34,806 nucleotides of DNA. Origin: an uncultured Oscillospiraceae bacterium. Its GTDB lineage: Bacteria > Bacillota > Clostridia > Oscillospirales > Oscillospiraceae. The notes below the pieces were generated by a model. That model ran no database searches and was not told the origin of the DNA. It worked only from the letters and a program-made list of their open reading frames with translations. The stretch is from NCBI GenBank assembly GCA_900759385.1, contig CAAEUZ010000075.1, positions 1 to 34,806 of the forward strand, in the 5' to 3' direction. Of the stretch, positions 21,283 to 28,165 are shown piece after piece. How positions within the stretch are numbered: position 1 is the first letter of the stretch; each line of letters opens with the position of its first letter. A program made the translations under genes and the position numbers.

Positions 21283-21314
21283 CTGCCCGGCTAGAAAATG
21301 CCGGGCAGTTTTTG
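21283..21314 (+). terminator. Terminator of the 274-aa gene, overlapping the end of the opposing gene
   Basis: CTGCCCGGC pairs with GCCGGGCAG around eight bases, followed by TTTTTG on the plus strand. The right half of the hairpin encodes the last codons and stop of the convergent 278-residue gene, so the element is shared with coding sequence. Confidence 0.85.
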
Positions 21315-22127
21315 CGCCAGCCACAGCCCTGCGGCGGCGGAGAAGACGTTCGCAGTCACAGCGTAGGCTGTCGCGCGCCCGGGGGTGAGCGGGCCGCGGC
21401 GCGGCAGCTCGCGGTGGTAAACAGCCGCCTCAAAGATTACAACCAGCAGCTCAAAGCCCACAAAGGCGACAACAAATTTGCTCACGCCGCCGAAGTAGTT
21501 CGCGGCGCTCGCGGCCAGGTTGAGAGAGAGCTGCGTCGCGGCGTTAATGAGCGCGATGAAGCCAAGCTCACGCCGCGAGCGGCAGCCGAAGGCGAGCGCG
21601 ATAATTATCTCCAGCGCTATGGTGAGGACGCAGCGCGCGGCGAAGTTAATGAGCTCAGCGCCGTAGTCATAGCTCTTTTCGAGCGCGAGGGCGCCCTCGC
21701 GCGCCAAATCCACCGTGTACCAGCTGTCGTAGGCGTAGGCATTTACTATCCCCGAGGAGCGGAACTCGCCCGTTTCCGGGAAATAGAGCAGCAGCTTGAA
21801 GGTGTCCGGCGGGTAATACGTCCAGGAGTAATTGCCGTCCGAGCAGTCCTCGATGTAGTTGAGGAAGTAGAAGCCGTCGGCGTCCTCGTACTCCCGGAAG
21901 GCGGCGAACACGGCCTCGTCGCCCGCGTCGCCGCGATAGTATACGTCGTCGGCCGAGTACGGCCCCGTGCCGCTCTTGAGGCTCAGCAGCGTGCCGTACA
22001 CCGGCCCGTCCGACAGATTCTCGAGGCTTACATGCACGGAGGGCTTGGGATACATGTCCGCCAGCGCGGGCACGGAGAGCGCGAGCGCGAGCGTCAGGCA
22101 GAGCAGAGTCTTTATAAACCGCCTCAT
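21291..22127 (-). CDS. Secreted/multipass membrane protein, third gene of the ECF sigma operon (278 aa)
   Basis: The layout is the same as in the convergent paralogue: signal peptide with AxA cleavage after Ala23, mature start DMYPKPSVHVSLENLSD, YGTLLSLKSGTGPYS, an EDCSDGNYSWTYYPPDTFKLLLYFP block, then four membrane helices from ~residue 160, including FAARCVLTIALEIIIALAFGC and RRELGFIALINAATQLSLNL. The ATG overlaps the stop codon of the preceding gene (ATGA), so it is translationally coupled to the ECF sigma / anti-sigma pair. It is therefore a likely part of, or target of, that signalling system. Function unknown. Confidence 0.8.
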   Translation of the reverse strand: MRRFIKTLLCLTLALALSVPALADMYPKPSVHVSLENLSDGPVYGTLLSLKSGTGPYSADDVYYRGDAGDEAVFAAFREYEDADGFYFLNYIEDCSDGNYSWTYYPPDTFKLLLYFPETGEFRSSGIVNAYAYDSWYTVDLAREGALALEKSYDYGAELINFAARCVLTIALEIIIALAFGCRSRRELGFIALINAATQLSLNLAASAANYFGGVSKFVVAFVGFELLVVIFEAAVYHRELPRRGPLTPGRATAYAVTANVFSAAAGLWLAQKLPGIF

Positions 22128-23584
22128 GACCCGCCCCTCCTCACTTCAAGATAATAGCGCTCCTGAGTCAAATCCAGCTCCACGCGTGTTGCGCCGCCGT
22201 CCGGGCCGAGGCCGAAATTCTGCCGCACAATCTCCACGCCGTCCGTGTTGACTATCTCTGCGCTCTGCCGCGAGAAGCTCAGCGTGGAGCCCAGCTGCGT
22301 CATGAGGTCGTAGCCGTGGACGCCTATGTTCCCGCTGCCGGAGCAGTAGAAGTCGTAGCTCGCGCCCTGCGTGAAGCTCGCCGTGACCGTGACGCTCTCC
22401 CCGGCGGGGATGGTGAGCGAAAATGTGCGGTAGAACACGCGGTTGAAAGAGCGCACGTCGGAGCATATCTCGTTCAGGCTCCCGATGCCCGTTCGATCGA
22501 GCCCGAGAGCCACGGCCCGGCGCAGCTCGCCGGCAAAGAGCTCCTCCGCTACGGCGGACGGGAGGGTGAGGCCGGTGTCGCTCTGGCGGGCGTAGTATTC
22601 GTGTGCAACCACGTCCAGAATTTCGCCCAGCGTGGTCTCATAGCGCCGTACGCTGGCAGAGACGCCCTCAATCTCCTCGCCGGGGTCGCAGCCGCCGTCG
22701 GCGTAGCCCTGTATGATGTATTCGCCGATGTCCTCGCCGCGCACGATGACATACCGGGTCATGCCGTAGCCCCACCAGCCCTCCTCGGGAATGAAGAAGC
22801 TGACCTGCACAATCCCGTGCTCGCGGTCCAGCCCGCCGCCGTTGAAACCCCAGGTGAGCAGGCGGGAGGAGCTGAAGCCCTCCAGCTCAAAGCTCATGCA
22901 CAGCGTGGGCGCCGTGGCGTCCGCATCCCCGCCGGTTATGTCCGTGAGCGCGTAGACCGTCACCGTCTCGTCGAGCTCCGGGGCGCCGGAGAAGGCGTCC
23001 GCGAGGTAAGCGCCGCCCAAATCCGCCGCGTAGTCGGCCCAGGACTCGGCGAACATGGCTTCCAGCGGCGCGCCAGGTACGAAGTCCGCCGCAACAACCT
23101 CGCCGTCAGCGCTCAATTCCACCTCCGGATTTTCGAGCAGGGTGCCTGCGGTGGGGTACGCGGCGGTGAGCGTTATGTCCGCGTCCGTCGTGTTGGTGAG
23201 CGTGTAGGTGTCCGTGACGGTGATGCTGTCGGCGTAGTTCTCCGCACCGTATGCGGCGAAATCCAGCGTGATGTCCCTCTCCGCGGTTATGCCGTTGGCG
23301 TTCTCCGCGGTTGTGAGCGGGAACACCGGCCCGGCGTAATGCATGAACGTGCTGCCCTCGTCGTGGCCCGCTCCGCCGCCGTCTCCGGGTGCGGCGGTGC
23401 CCATGCGGAAGCTGGACAGTATCCCGTAGCCCGCGCCTATGATGAGGCCCAGGCAGGCGGCCAGGGCAACTGCACGCATCCAGGGACGTGCGCGCCGCTG
23501 CGGCGTCTGGTCGAGCGTTTCCTCGATCAGGTCCGCGTCTATCTCGGTTATGCCATCAAACAGTTTTTCGCTTTTTCGGCTCAC
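22124..23584 (-). CDS. Putative membrane anti-sigma factor with large extracytoplasmic domain
   Basis: The ~35-residue N-terminal cytoplasmic part (SEKLFDGITEIDADLIEETLD) follows a pattern often seen in clostridial proteins encoded directly after ECF sigma genes. One membrane helix spans residues ~36-56. The remaining ~430 residues lie outside, start with a Gly/Asp-rich linker and form a beta-rich domain resembling immunoglobulin-like or adhesion modules (DTYTLTNTTDADITLTAAYP, SLTIPAGESVTVTASF). The gene overlaps the sigma gene by four bases, which supports an anti-sigma role in which the outer domain senses the envelope. No classic zinc-binding HxxxCxxC anti-sigma motif is present, so the assignment is inferred from context. 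Confidence 0.72.
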   Translation of the reverse strand: MSRKSEKLFDGITEIDADLIEETLDQTPQRRARPWMRAVALAACLGLIIGAGYGILSSFRMGTAAPGDGGGAGHDEGSTFMHYAGPVFPLTTAENANGITAERDITLDFAAYGAENYADSITVTDTYTLTNTTDADITLTAAYPTAGTLLENPEVELSADGEVVAADFVPGAPLEAMFAESWADYAADLGGAYLADAFSGAPELDETVTVYALTDITGGDADATAPTLCMSFELEGFSSSRLLTWGFNGGGLDREHGIVQVSFFIPEEGWWGYGMTRYVIVRGEDIGEYIIQGYADGGCDPGEEIEGVSASVRRYETTLGEILDVVAHEYYARQSDTGLTLPSAVAEELFAGELRRAVALGLDRTGIGSLNEICSDVRSFNRVFYRTFSLTIPAGESVTVTASFTQGASYDFYCSGSGNIGVHGYDLMTQLGSTLSFSRQSAEIVNTDGVEIVRQNFGLGPDGGATRVELDLTQERYYLEVRRGGS

Positions 23585-24138
23585 AGCGCTATGCCCTCCC
23601 TTTCAAGAGCTTTTCTCAGGGAGAGGCGCAGACGGTACATGTGCTGGGCCAGCCTGTTGGCGGGCATATCCCGCTCTTCGGCCAGGGTGGCTAGCGCCGT
23701 GCCGTACCAGTAGCGGCGCACGAAGAGCGCGCGGTCGTCCGCCGTCAGAGTGCGCAGCCAGGCGCTGATGACGCGGCCGAGCTCGGCGTTTTCAACCTCG
23801 CTCTCCACGTCGCGCGCCGCGGGGACGCAGTCCTCCAGCTCGCTGAGCAGCACATCCGCGCCGGAGCAGCGCTTTTTGGCGTGGTTGTGCTGCCAGAGGG
23901 ATACGGATATGTTCCGCACCACCTTGCCCAGCCAGGCGCGCAGCCGGTGCGGGCGCTCCGGCGGCATGGCCTTCCACGCGGCGTGGTACGTGTCGTTCAC
24001 GCACTCCTCCGCGTCCTCGCGCACGCCCAGCAGGTTCATCGCCAGCGCGTGACAGAACGCGCCGTATTTAGCGTCCGTCTCCGTGATGGCCCGCTCTTCG
24101 CGCCGCCAGTACAGCTCGATGATATCGGAGTCCTCCAT
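23581..24138 (-). CDS. ECF-type RNA polymerase sigma factor
   Basis: The 185-residue protein has sigma region 2 at residues ~10-80 (AFCHALAMNLLGVREDAEECVNDTYHAAW, with the conserved D-A-E-E-C-V-N-D-T core) and region 4 at residues ~125-175 (LTADDRALFVRRYWYGTALATLAEERDMPANRLAQHMYRLRLSLRKAL), joined by a short linker. Regions 1 and 3 are absent, as expected for ECF factors. It directs RNA polymerase to specific stress-type promoters once released from its anti-sigma partner, which is encoded next with a four-base overlap. The ATG is preceded by GGGGAGGG. No ECF-like promoter was found upstream of it, so autoregulation is not supported by the sequence. Confidence 0.93.
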   Translation of the reverse strand: MEDSDIIELYWRREERAITETDAKYGAFCHALAMNLLGVREDAEECVNDTYHAAWKAMPPERPHRLRAWLGKVVRNISVSLWQHNHAKKRCSGADVLLSELEDCVPAARDVESEVENAELGRVISAWLRTLTADDRALFVRRYWYGTALATLAEERDMPANRLAQHMYRLRLSLRKALEREGIAL

Positions 24139-24197
24139 CCTTAACCCTCCCCTTTACCTTTTAAGTCGGGCTTCAGCGCGGGATATTAGCCTGAGTG

Positions 24198-24227
24198 TAA
24201 AAAAAGACGCCCGCAGTGCAGGCGTCG
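24198..24227 (-). terminator. Rho-independent terminator after the HAD gene
   Basis: On the minus strand GACGCC pairs with GGCGTC and is followed by eight Ts, directly after the HAD stop codon. It separates that gene from the downstream ECF sigma operon. Confidence 0.88.
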
Positions 24228-24235
24228 ATGTTGTT

Positions 24236-24880
24236 TTACAGCGCGGCCTCAAGCCCGGCGGCGTCGTCAACCAGCACAGCGGCGCCGCTCTCACGCAGCT
24301 GCTCCGCCGTGCGGAAGCCCCAGGTGACGGAGATGCAGTCCACGCCGGCGGCTGCGGCTGTCTGGATATCCACCTCGCTGTCGCCTATGTACACCGTGCG
24401 CTCCGGCGCGGCGTCCAGCTGGCGCATGACTTCGAGCACGGTGTCCGGCGCAGGCTTGCGGCGTATTCCGGCGCGGTCGCCCACAGTGGTGGCCACAAGG
24501 CCGTCAAACCAGCGCTCGCCCAGTTCGCGCGCCGCGCTGTCCGGTTTGTTGGAGACTATGGCGCAGCTCACGCCGCGCGCCTTGAGCCGCTCCAGCAGCG
24601 CCATTATGCCGGGGTAGGGGACGGTCTTGTCCGAGGAATGGGCGCGGTAATACTCCAGGTAGTCGTCAAAGACCGCCTGGTAGTTTTCGTTGTCATAGGC
24701 GCCGGGGACGCTCTTGGCTATCAGATAGTTTGAGCCGTAGCCGAGCCGTGCGCGTATCTCCTCGCGCCCGGCCAGAGGATAACCGAAGTCCGAGAGCGCA
24801 TGGTTTACGCCGTCGGTGAGGTCGTCGAGCGTGTCCAGCAGCGTTCCGTCCAAATCAAAAATAACAGTGTCGTATCTCAT
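24236..24880 (-). CDS. HAD-superfamily phosphatase, phosphoglycolate phosphatase-like
   Basis: The 214-residue protein shows the four HAD motifs: I, VIFDLDGTLLDT with nucleophile Asp near residue 8; II, CAIVSNK; III, the Lys of RRKPAPDTVLEV; IV, YIGDSEVDIQTAAAAGV. A helical cap between motifs I and II and the overall length place it with Gph/PpaX-type phosphatases acting on small phosphorylated metabolites such as phosphoglycolate or pyrophosphate. The start is taken at ATG 24880, just before RYDTVIFDLDGT. There is no Shine-Dalgarno site, but the -10 element ends six bases upstream, so transcription would begin at or next to the ATG (leaderless). An ATG at 24898 would lie in the promoter spacer. 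Confidence 0.88.
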   Translation of the reverse strand: MRYDTVIFDLDGTLLDTLDDLTDGVNHALSDFGYPLAGREEIRARLGYGSNYLIAKSVPGAYDNENYQAVFDDYLEYYRAHSSDKTVPYPGIMALLERLKARGVSCAIVSNKPDSAARELGERWFDGLVATTVGDRAGIRRKPAPDTVLEVMRQLDAAPERTVYIGDSEVDIQTAAAAGVDCISVTWGFRTAEQLRESGAAVLVDDAAGLEAAL

Positions 24881-24886
24881 GAGCAG

Positions 24887-24915
24887 AGCATAACGCATTT
24901 TTGGGAGATTGTCAA
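24887..24915 (-). promoter_or_regulatory. Promoter of the HAD gene (leaderless layout)
   Basis: On the minus strand TTGACA (24910-24915) and TATGCT (24887-24892) with a 17-base spacer. The ATG at 24878-24880 begins seven bases after the -10 element, which is the expected transcription start. Confidence 0.7.
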
Positions 24916-24923
24916 TGTCGTTC

Positions 24924-24952
24924 TTGACAAGCGCTGTCAGTTGTGCTATTAT
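24924..24952 (+). promoter_or_regulatory. Sigma-A promoter of tRNA-Ser(GCU)
   Basis: A perfect TTGACA (24924-24929) and TATTAT (24947-24952) with a 17-base spacer, 16 bases before the tRNA. It stands back to back with the HAD promoter; the two -35 boxes are eight bases apart. Confidence 0.85.
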
Positions 24953-24968
24953 ATACGAGCTTTGACAT

Positions 24969-25060
24969 GCGGAAGTACCCAAGAGGCCGAAGGGGCTCCC
25001 CTGCTAAGGGAGTAGCTGGTCTGAAGCCAGGCGAGGGTTCAAATCCCTCCTTCCGCGCCA
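24969..25060 (+). tRNA. tRNA-Ser (GCT)
   Basis: Class II cloverleaf of 92 nt with a long variable arm and encoded CCA. The acceptor GCGGAAG pairs with CTTCCGC. The anticodon stem CTCCC/GGGAG encloses GCT, and the T-arm carries GGTTCAAATCC. Confidence 0.97.
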
Positions 25061-25062
25061 CA

Positions 25063-25098
25063 CCGCCGCGAGCTTTGTATAGCTCGCGGCGGTTTTTT
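25063..25098 (+). terminator. Rho-independent terminator of tRNA-Ser(GCU)
   Basis: CCGCCGCGAGCT pairs perfectly with AGCTCGCGGCGG around six bases, followed by TTTTTT. Confidence 0.95.
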
Positions 25099-25339
25099 CG
25101 TTCCGAATAAACGCCGCCGGTCACTCGCTCCGTCGCTCTTCCTTCCCAAATTTAACCCGCTGAGCCTGGCTTCAATTCTGCTTTTTGAATGACGTGTGTC
25201 CATGCGCTGCGAGGAGGGCTGCGTCATATTTGGGACCTTAAGATGGAGAAAGCTGCCGGCCTGTTTGCTGTTTTGCCGCCTTTTCTGGCTATGGATTGGG
25301 TTTTCTCTATACTAATTTCATCCAGAAGACGCAATTTGT
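25099..25339. other. Intergenic stretch without recognisable genes
   Basis: Between the tRNA-Ser terminator and the GntR promoter there is no credible ORF with a ribosome site and no RNA gene that I recognise. I saw no copy of the tRNA 3' end that would mark an integration event. It could be decayed sequence. Confidence 0.5.
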
Positions 25340-25353
25340 AATAATTAATTATT
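25340..25353. promoter_or_regulatory. AT palindrome, candidate GntR operator
   Basis: AATAATTAATTATT is a perfect 14-bp palindrome four bases upstream of the -35 box of the GntR gene. It shares TAATTAA with the palindrome at the peptidase operon promoter. AT-rich palindromes can arise by chance. Confidence 0.35.
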
Positions 25354-25357
25354 TATC

Positions 25358-25386
25358 TTGCTTGTCTGCCTAAAAACTGTTATAAT
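25358..25386 (+). promoter_or_regulatory. Sigma-A promoter of the GntR gene
   Basis: TTGCTT (25358-25363) and a perfect TATAAT (25381-25386) with a 17-base spacer, and a TG one base before the -10 (extended -10). The ATG is 19 bases downstream of the -10. Confidence 0.8.
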
Positions 25387-25405
25387 TATCGCATAGGAGG
25401 CAGCT

Positions 25406-26053
25406 ATGAGAATAAAGAGCAACTTGGATGAGATCCTTTATGACCGTATAATAGAGAGCCTTATAAGCGGAAGTTACTCAATGGGTGAGAATCTTACCCT
25501 GGATGAGCTGTCCAAAAAATTCGAAGTGAGCAGAACGCCTGTAGTCCAGGCCGTAAAGCTCCTCGTAAACGACGGGATACTGTGCTCGATGAGCAACGGC
25601 AGGCTCTATGTCCCTGAGTACGACAGGCAGTCCGTCTTGGAAATGTGCCAGGTCAGAGAGCTTATAGAGGGCTACGCGCTCAGGCTATTTATGTCCGGCG
25701 AGGGCGCCTCGCCAAAACAGATTCTGCCCAGGCTTGAAAGCTATGCGGAGCAGTTCAAGCTCCTGAGCAATGAATCCCAGTACGCTGAGTTTGCGACGGC
25801 AGACAGAAAGTTCCACGGCACGATTGTTGAGGCGTCCGGAAATCATATCCTGCTCGAGACCTACAACCGGGTTCAGGGCAGGTTCCTGGTGGCAAATTAC
25901 CTCATACGCCCGCTGCAAATGCGCAACCTGGACGGCACCGCCCTCGATCACGACCGTATTGTCAGCGCCATAAAGGACAACGACATAGAGCTGGCCGGAG
26001 CCTGCCTGCGCGAGCATATTGCAGGCGTACTCAAGGCGCTGTCGGAGGAGTAA
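25406..26053 (+). CDS. GntR-family regulator with FCD ligand domain
   Basis: Residues 1-70 form the GntR winged helix: ILYDRIIESLISGSYSMGENLTLDELSKKFEVSRTPVVQAVKLLVNDGIL, with the SRTPVVQAVKLL recognition helix. Residues ~75-215 are an all-helical FCD domain with the usual metal-binding positions (Asp and His in ADRKFHGTIVEASGN, His in LDHDRIVSAI, His in REHIAGVL), which typically senses small organic acids or amino-acid-like ligands. The ATG is preceded by AGGAGG at five bases. It lies directly before the two S9 peptidase genes and the permease on the same strand and is the likely local regulator. The ligand is unknown. Confidence 0.92.
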   Translation: MRIKSNLDEILYDRIIESLISGSYSMGENLTLDELSKKFEVSRTPVVQAVKLLVNDGILCSMSNGRLYVPEYDRQSVLEMCQVRELIEGYALRLFMSGEGASPKQILPRLESYAEQFKLLSNESQYAEFATADRKFHGTIVEASGNHILLETYNRVQGRFLVANYLIRPLQMRNLDGTALDHDRIVSAIKDNDIELAGACLREHIAGVLKALSEE

Positions 26054-26063
26054 GGTCATATTT

Positions 26064-26091
26064 TTGCACAGCAAATTTAATTAAATATTAA
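26064..26091 (+). promoter_or_regulatory. Possible promoter of the S9 peptidase operon
   Basis: TTGCAC (26064-26069) and TATTAA (26086-26091) with a 16-base spacer in an AT-rich gap. Alternative -10 elements exist nearby, so the exact start is uncertain. The resulting leader would be about 95 bases. Confidence 0.35.
26075..26086. promoter_or_regulatory. AT palindrome, candidate GntR operator at the peptidase promoter
   Basis: ATTTAATTAAAT is a perfect 12-bp palindrome lying in the promoter spacer, where a repressor would block RNA polymerase. It shares TAATTAA with the palindrome upstream of the GntR gene. Confidence 0.35.
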
Positions 26092-26192
26092 AGATTTATT
26101 ATAAATTATTTTTTTATTGCAGGCCGGGCGGCTTTATCCCGCTGCACGGCGGTGCGTACATGAATTCTGGATGGATATGAGGAGTGGGAATA

Positions 26193-28163
26193 ATGGGACG
26201 TATTACATGCGAGAGTTTTCTGCAGCTGCGATACCTGAGCGACCCCGTGGTTTCTCCAGACGGGCGGCACACGGCGTATATATGCCGGGTTCCGAACATG
26301 AAAACCAACGGCTATGACGTGTCACTCTGGCTGGCTGAGCACGGGAGCGGGGAAGTGCGCTGCCTAAAGCGGTCCGGACCTGCCGGTTCGTTTTATTGGA
26401 GGGACGGCAGGACGCTTGTCTTTGCCGGGCGCAGTTCTGCAGAGGCAACCACGCTGATGGCAATGCCGATTGACGGCGGGGAGCCGTACGAGCTCTTTAC
26501 CATACCGGCAAAGGCAGGGAAATTTGCCGCCCTGGACGACGGGCGGATTGTGTTTACCACGGTGCAGAATCTCAATCAGCCCTGCGCTGAAGGCGGGGGA
26601 GACGAAGGACACAAATCTGTGCTTGACGGATGCCGCACCGGAACATATGACGTTCTGGAGGACGTGCCGTTCTGGGGCAACGGAGCCGGCATTACCAGCG
26701 GGAGGCGCACGCGGCTCGGCGTTTTTGACCCCGTGTCCGGCAAGACGGAGCTGCTGACCAGCGCTCCCTTTGACACTGCCGGCTTTGCCGTGGAGGGCAG
26801 CAGGGTCCTCTATGTCGGGAGCGACTTCACAGGCATAAAGACACTGCGCCAGGCGGTCTGCGTCTGGGACGGGGAGACAGGGGAGACTGTACGTCTAATA
26901 GATCAGGACCGCTTCCTGGTAAAGCTGTACGCCCTGCACGGGGATACGGCGGTGCTGTGCCTCACGGACGGCCTCTCATACGGCAACGGAGAAAACGGCG
27001 ACTTTTACACGGTGAAACTCAGCGGCGGTGAGCCGTCCCTCTTAAAGGAGCACAGCGCACACTGTATCGGCAGCACTGTTGGCACGGACTGCAGGCTAGG
27101 CGGCGGCAGCTCATGGAAGATATGCGGGGACACGCTTTATTATATATCCACCGTGGAACGCGGGAGCCGTATAGAAGCGCTGGATCTAAACACCGGGGAC
27201 ACCCGGGTGCTGACAGGCGAGGGCAGCGTGGAGTGTCTGGATATAGCCGGCGGGAGGCTGACCTATCTGGCTTTCCGCGGCAATCGCCCCGGCGAGCTCT
27301 ACACCATGGAAAACGGAGCTGAGCGCCAGCTGACCCACAGCAACGACGCCTTCCTCGAGGGCGTGGAGCTCTCCGCCCCGGAGCCGGTTGAGGTAGACAC
27401 GCTGGCGCCTGTACCAATACAGGGCTGGGTGATGAAGCCGCTGGATTACACGCCGGGGCGCAAGTATCCCGCCATACTCTCAATACACGGCGGGCCGCGC
27501 CTGAGCTACGGGGACGTGTTCTTCCACGAGATGCAGATGCTTGCAGCGGAGGGGTACTTCGTCATCTTCTGCAACCCCCGCGGCAGCGAGGGGCGGGGAA
27601 ACGAATTCGCGGACATCCGCGGCCGCTTCGGCAGCATTGACTACGACGATCTGATGCGCTTTCTGGACGGGGTGCTGGCGCGCTTCCGGGACATCGACCC
27701 GGAGCGGCTGGGAGTGGGCGGAGGCTCCTACGGCGGCTTCATGACCAACTGGATTATAGGGCACACGAAGCGCTTCAGGGCGGCCCGCTCGCAGCGCTCT
27801 ATCTCCGACTGGACGGGCATGGAGGGCACGGCGGACATAGGCTATTACTTCGCAAAGGGCCAGATCGGGGTGTCGCACCGCGAGGACAGGCAGAAGCAGT
27901 GGGAACATTCTCCGCTGAAATACGCCGACCACGCCGACACGCCTACGCTTTTCCTGCACAGCGAATGTGACTACCGCTGCCACAAGCTGGAGGCGCTCAA
28001 TATGTTCACATCGCTCAAGCTGCGCGGGGTGGACACGAGGCTGTGCCTCTTCGAGGGCGAGAACCACGAGCTGTCCCGCTCCGGCCGTCCTCGCCAAAAG
28101 CTCAAGCGGCTGGAGGAAATGCTGCATTGGTATAACAGATACTTAAAGGATATGGAGGAATGA
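26193..28163 (+). CDS. S9-family serine peptidase (acylaminoacyl-peptidase/DPP-like), copy 1
   Basis: The 656-residue cytoplasmic enzyme has an N-terminal beta-propeller (residues ~1-390, starting RYLSDPVVSPDGRHTAYICR) and a C-terminal alpha/beta-hydrolase domain. The catalytic triad reads as Ser512 (VGGGSYGGFMTNW), Asp593 (SECDYRCHK) and His625 (GENHELSRSGRP). The oxyanion-region motif SIHGGPRLSYG and NPRGSEGRG are also present. S9 members of this type cut short peptides, releasing dipeptides or acylated amino acids. The ATG at 26193 is chosen for GAGGAG eight bases upstream; the GTG at 26184 overlaps that site. There is no signal peptide, so substrates must be imported or made inside the cell. 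The next gene begins two bases after its stop. Confidence 0.92.
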   Translation: MGRITCESFLQLRYLSDPVVSPDGRHTAYICRVPNMKTNGYDVSLWLAEHGSGEVRCLKRSGPAGSFYWRDGRTLVFAGRSSAEATTLMAMPIDGGEPYELFTIPAKAGKFAALDDGRIVFTTVQNLNQPCAEGGGDEGHKSVLDGCRTGTYDVLEDVPFWGNGAGITSGRRTRLGVFDPVSGKTELLTSAPFDTAGFAVEGSRVLYVGSDFTGIKTLRQAVCVWDGETGETVRLIDQDRFLVKLYALHGDTAVLCLTDGLSYGNGENGDFYTVKLSGGEPSLLKEHSAHCIGSTVGTDCRLGGGSSWKICGDTLYYISTVERGSRIEALDLNTGDTRVLTGEGSVECLDIAGGRLTYLAFRGNRPGELYTMENGAERQLTHSNDAFLEGVELSAPEPVEVDTLAPVPIQGWVMKPLDYTPGRKYPAILSIHGGPRLSYGDVFFHEMQMLAAEGYFVIFCNPRGSEGRGNEFADIRGRFGSIDYDDLMRFLDGVLARFRDIDPERLGVGGGSYGGFMTNWIIGHTKRFRAARSQRSISDWTGMEGTADIGYYFAKGQIGVSHREDRQKQWEHSPLKYADHADTPTLFLHSECDYRCHKLEALNMFTSLKLRGVDTRLCLFEGENHELSRSGRPRQKLKRLEEMLHWYNRYLKDMEE

Positions 28164-28165
28164 AT

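Noticed and set aside
22316..23713. 465-residue open frame antisense to the anti-sigma candidate
   Set aside because: Antisense shadow; the minus-strand gene has four-base overlaps with both neighbours and a proper membrane topology.
24969..25405. Integration site of a mobile element next to tRNA-Ser
   Set aside because: The gap after the tRNA and the peptidase cluster could suggest an island, but no integrase gene and no repeated tRNA 3' end were found.
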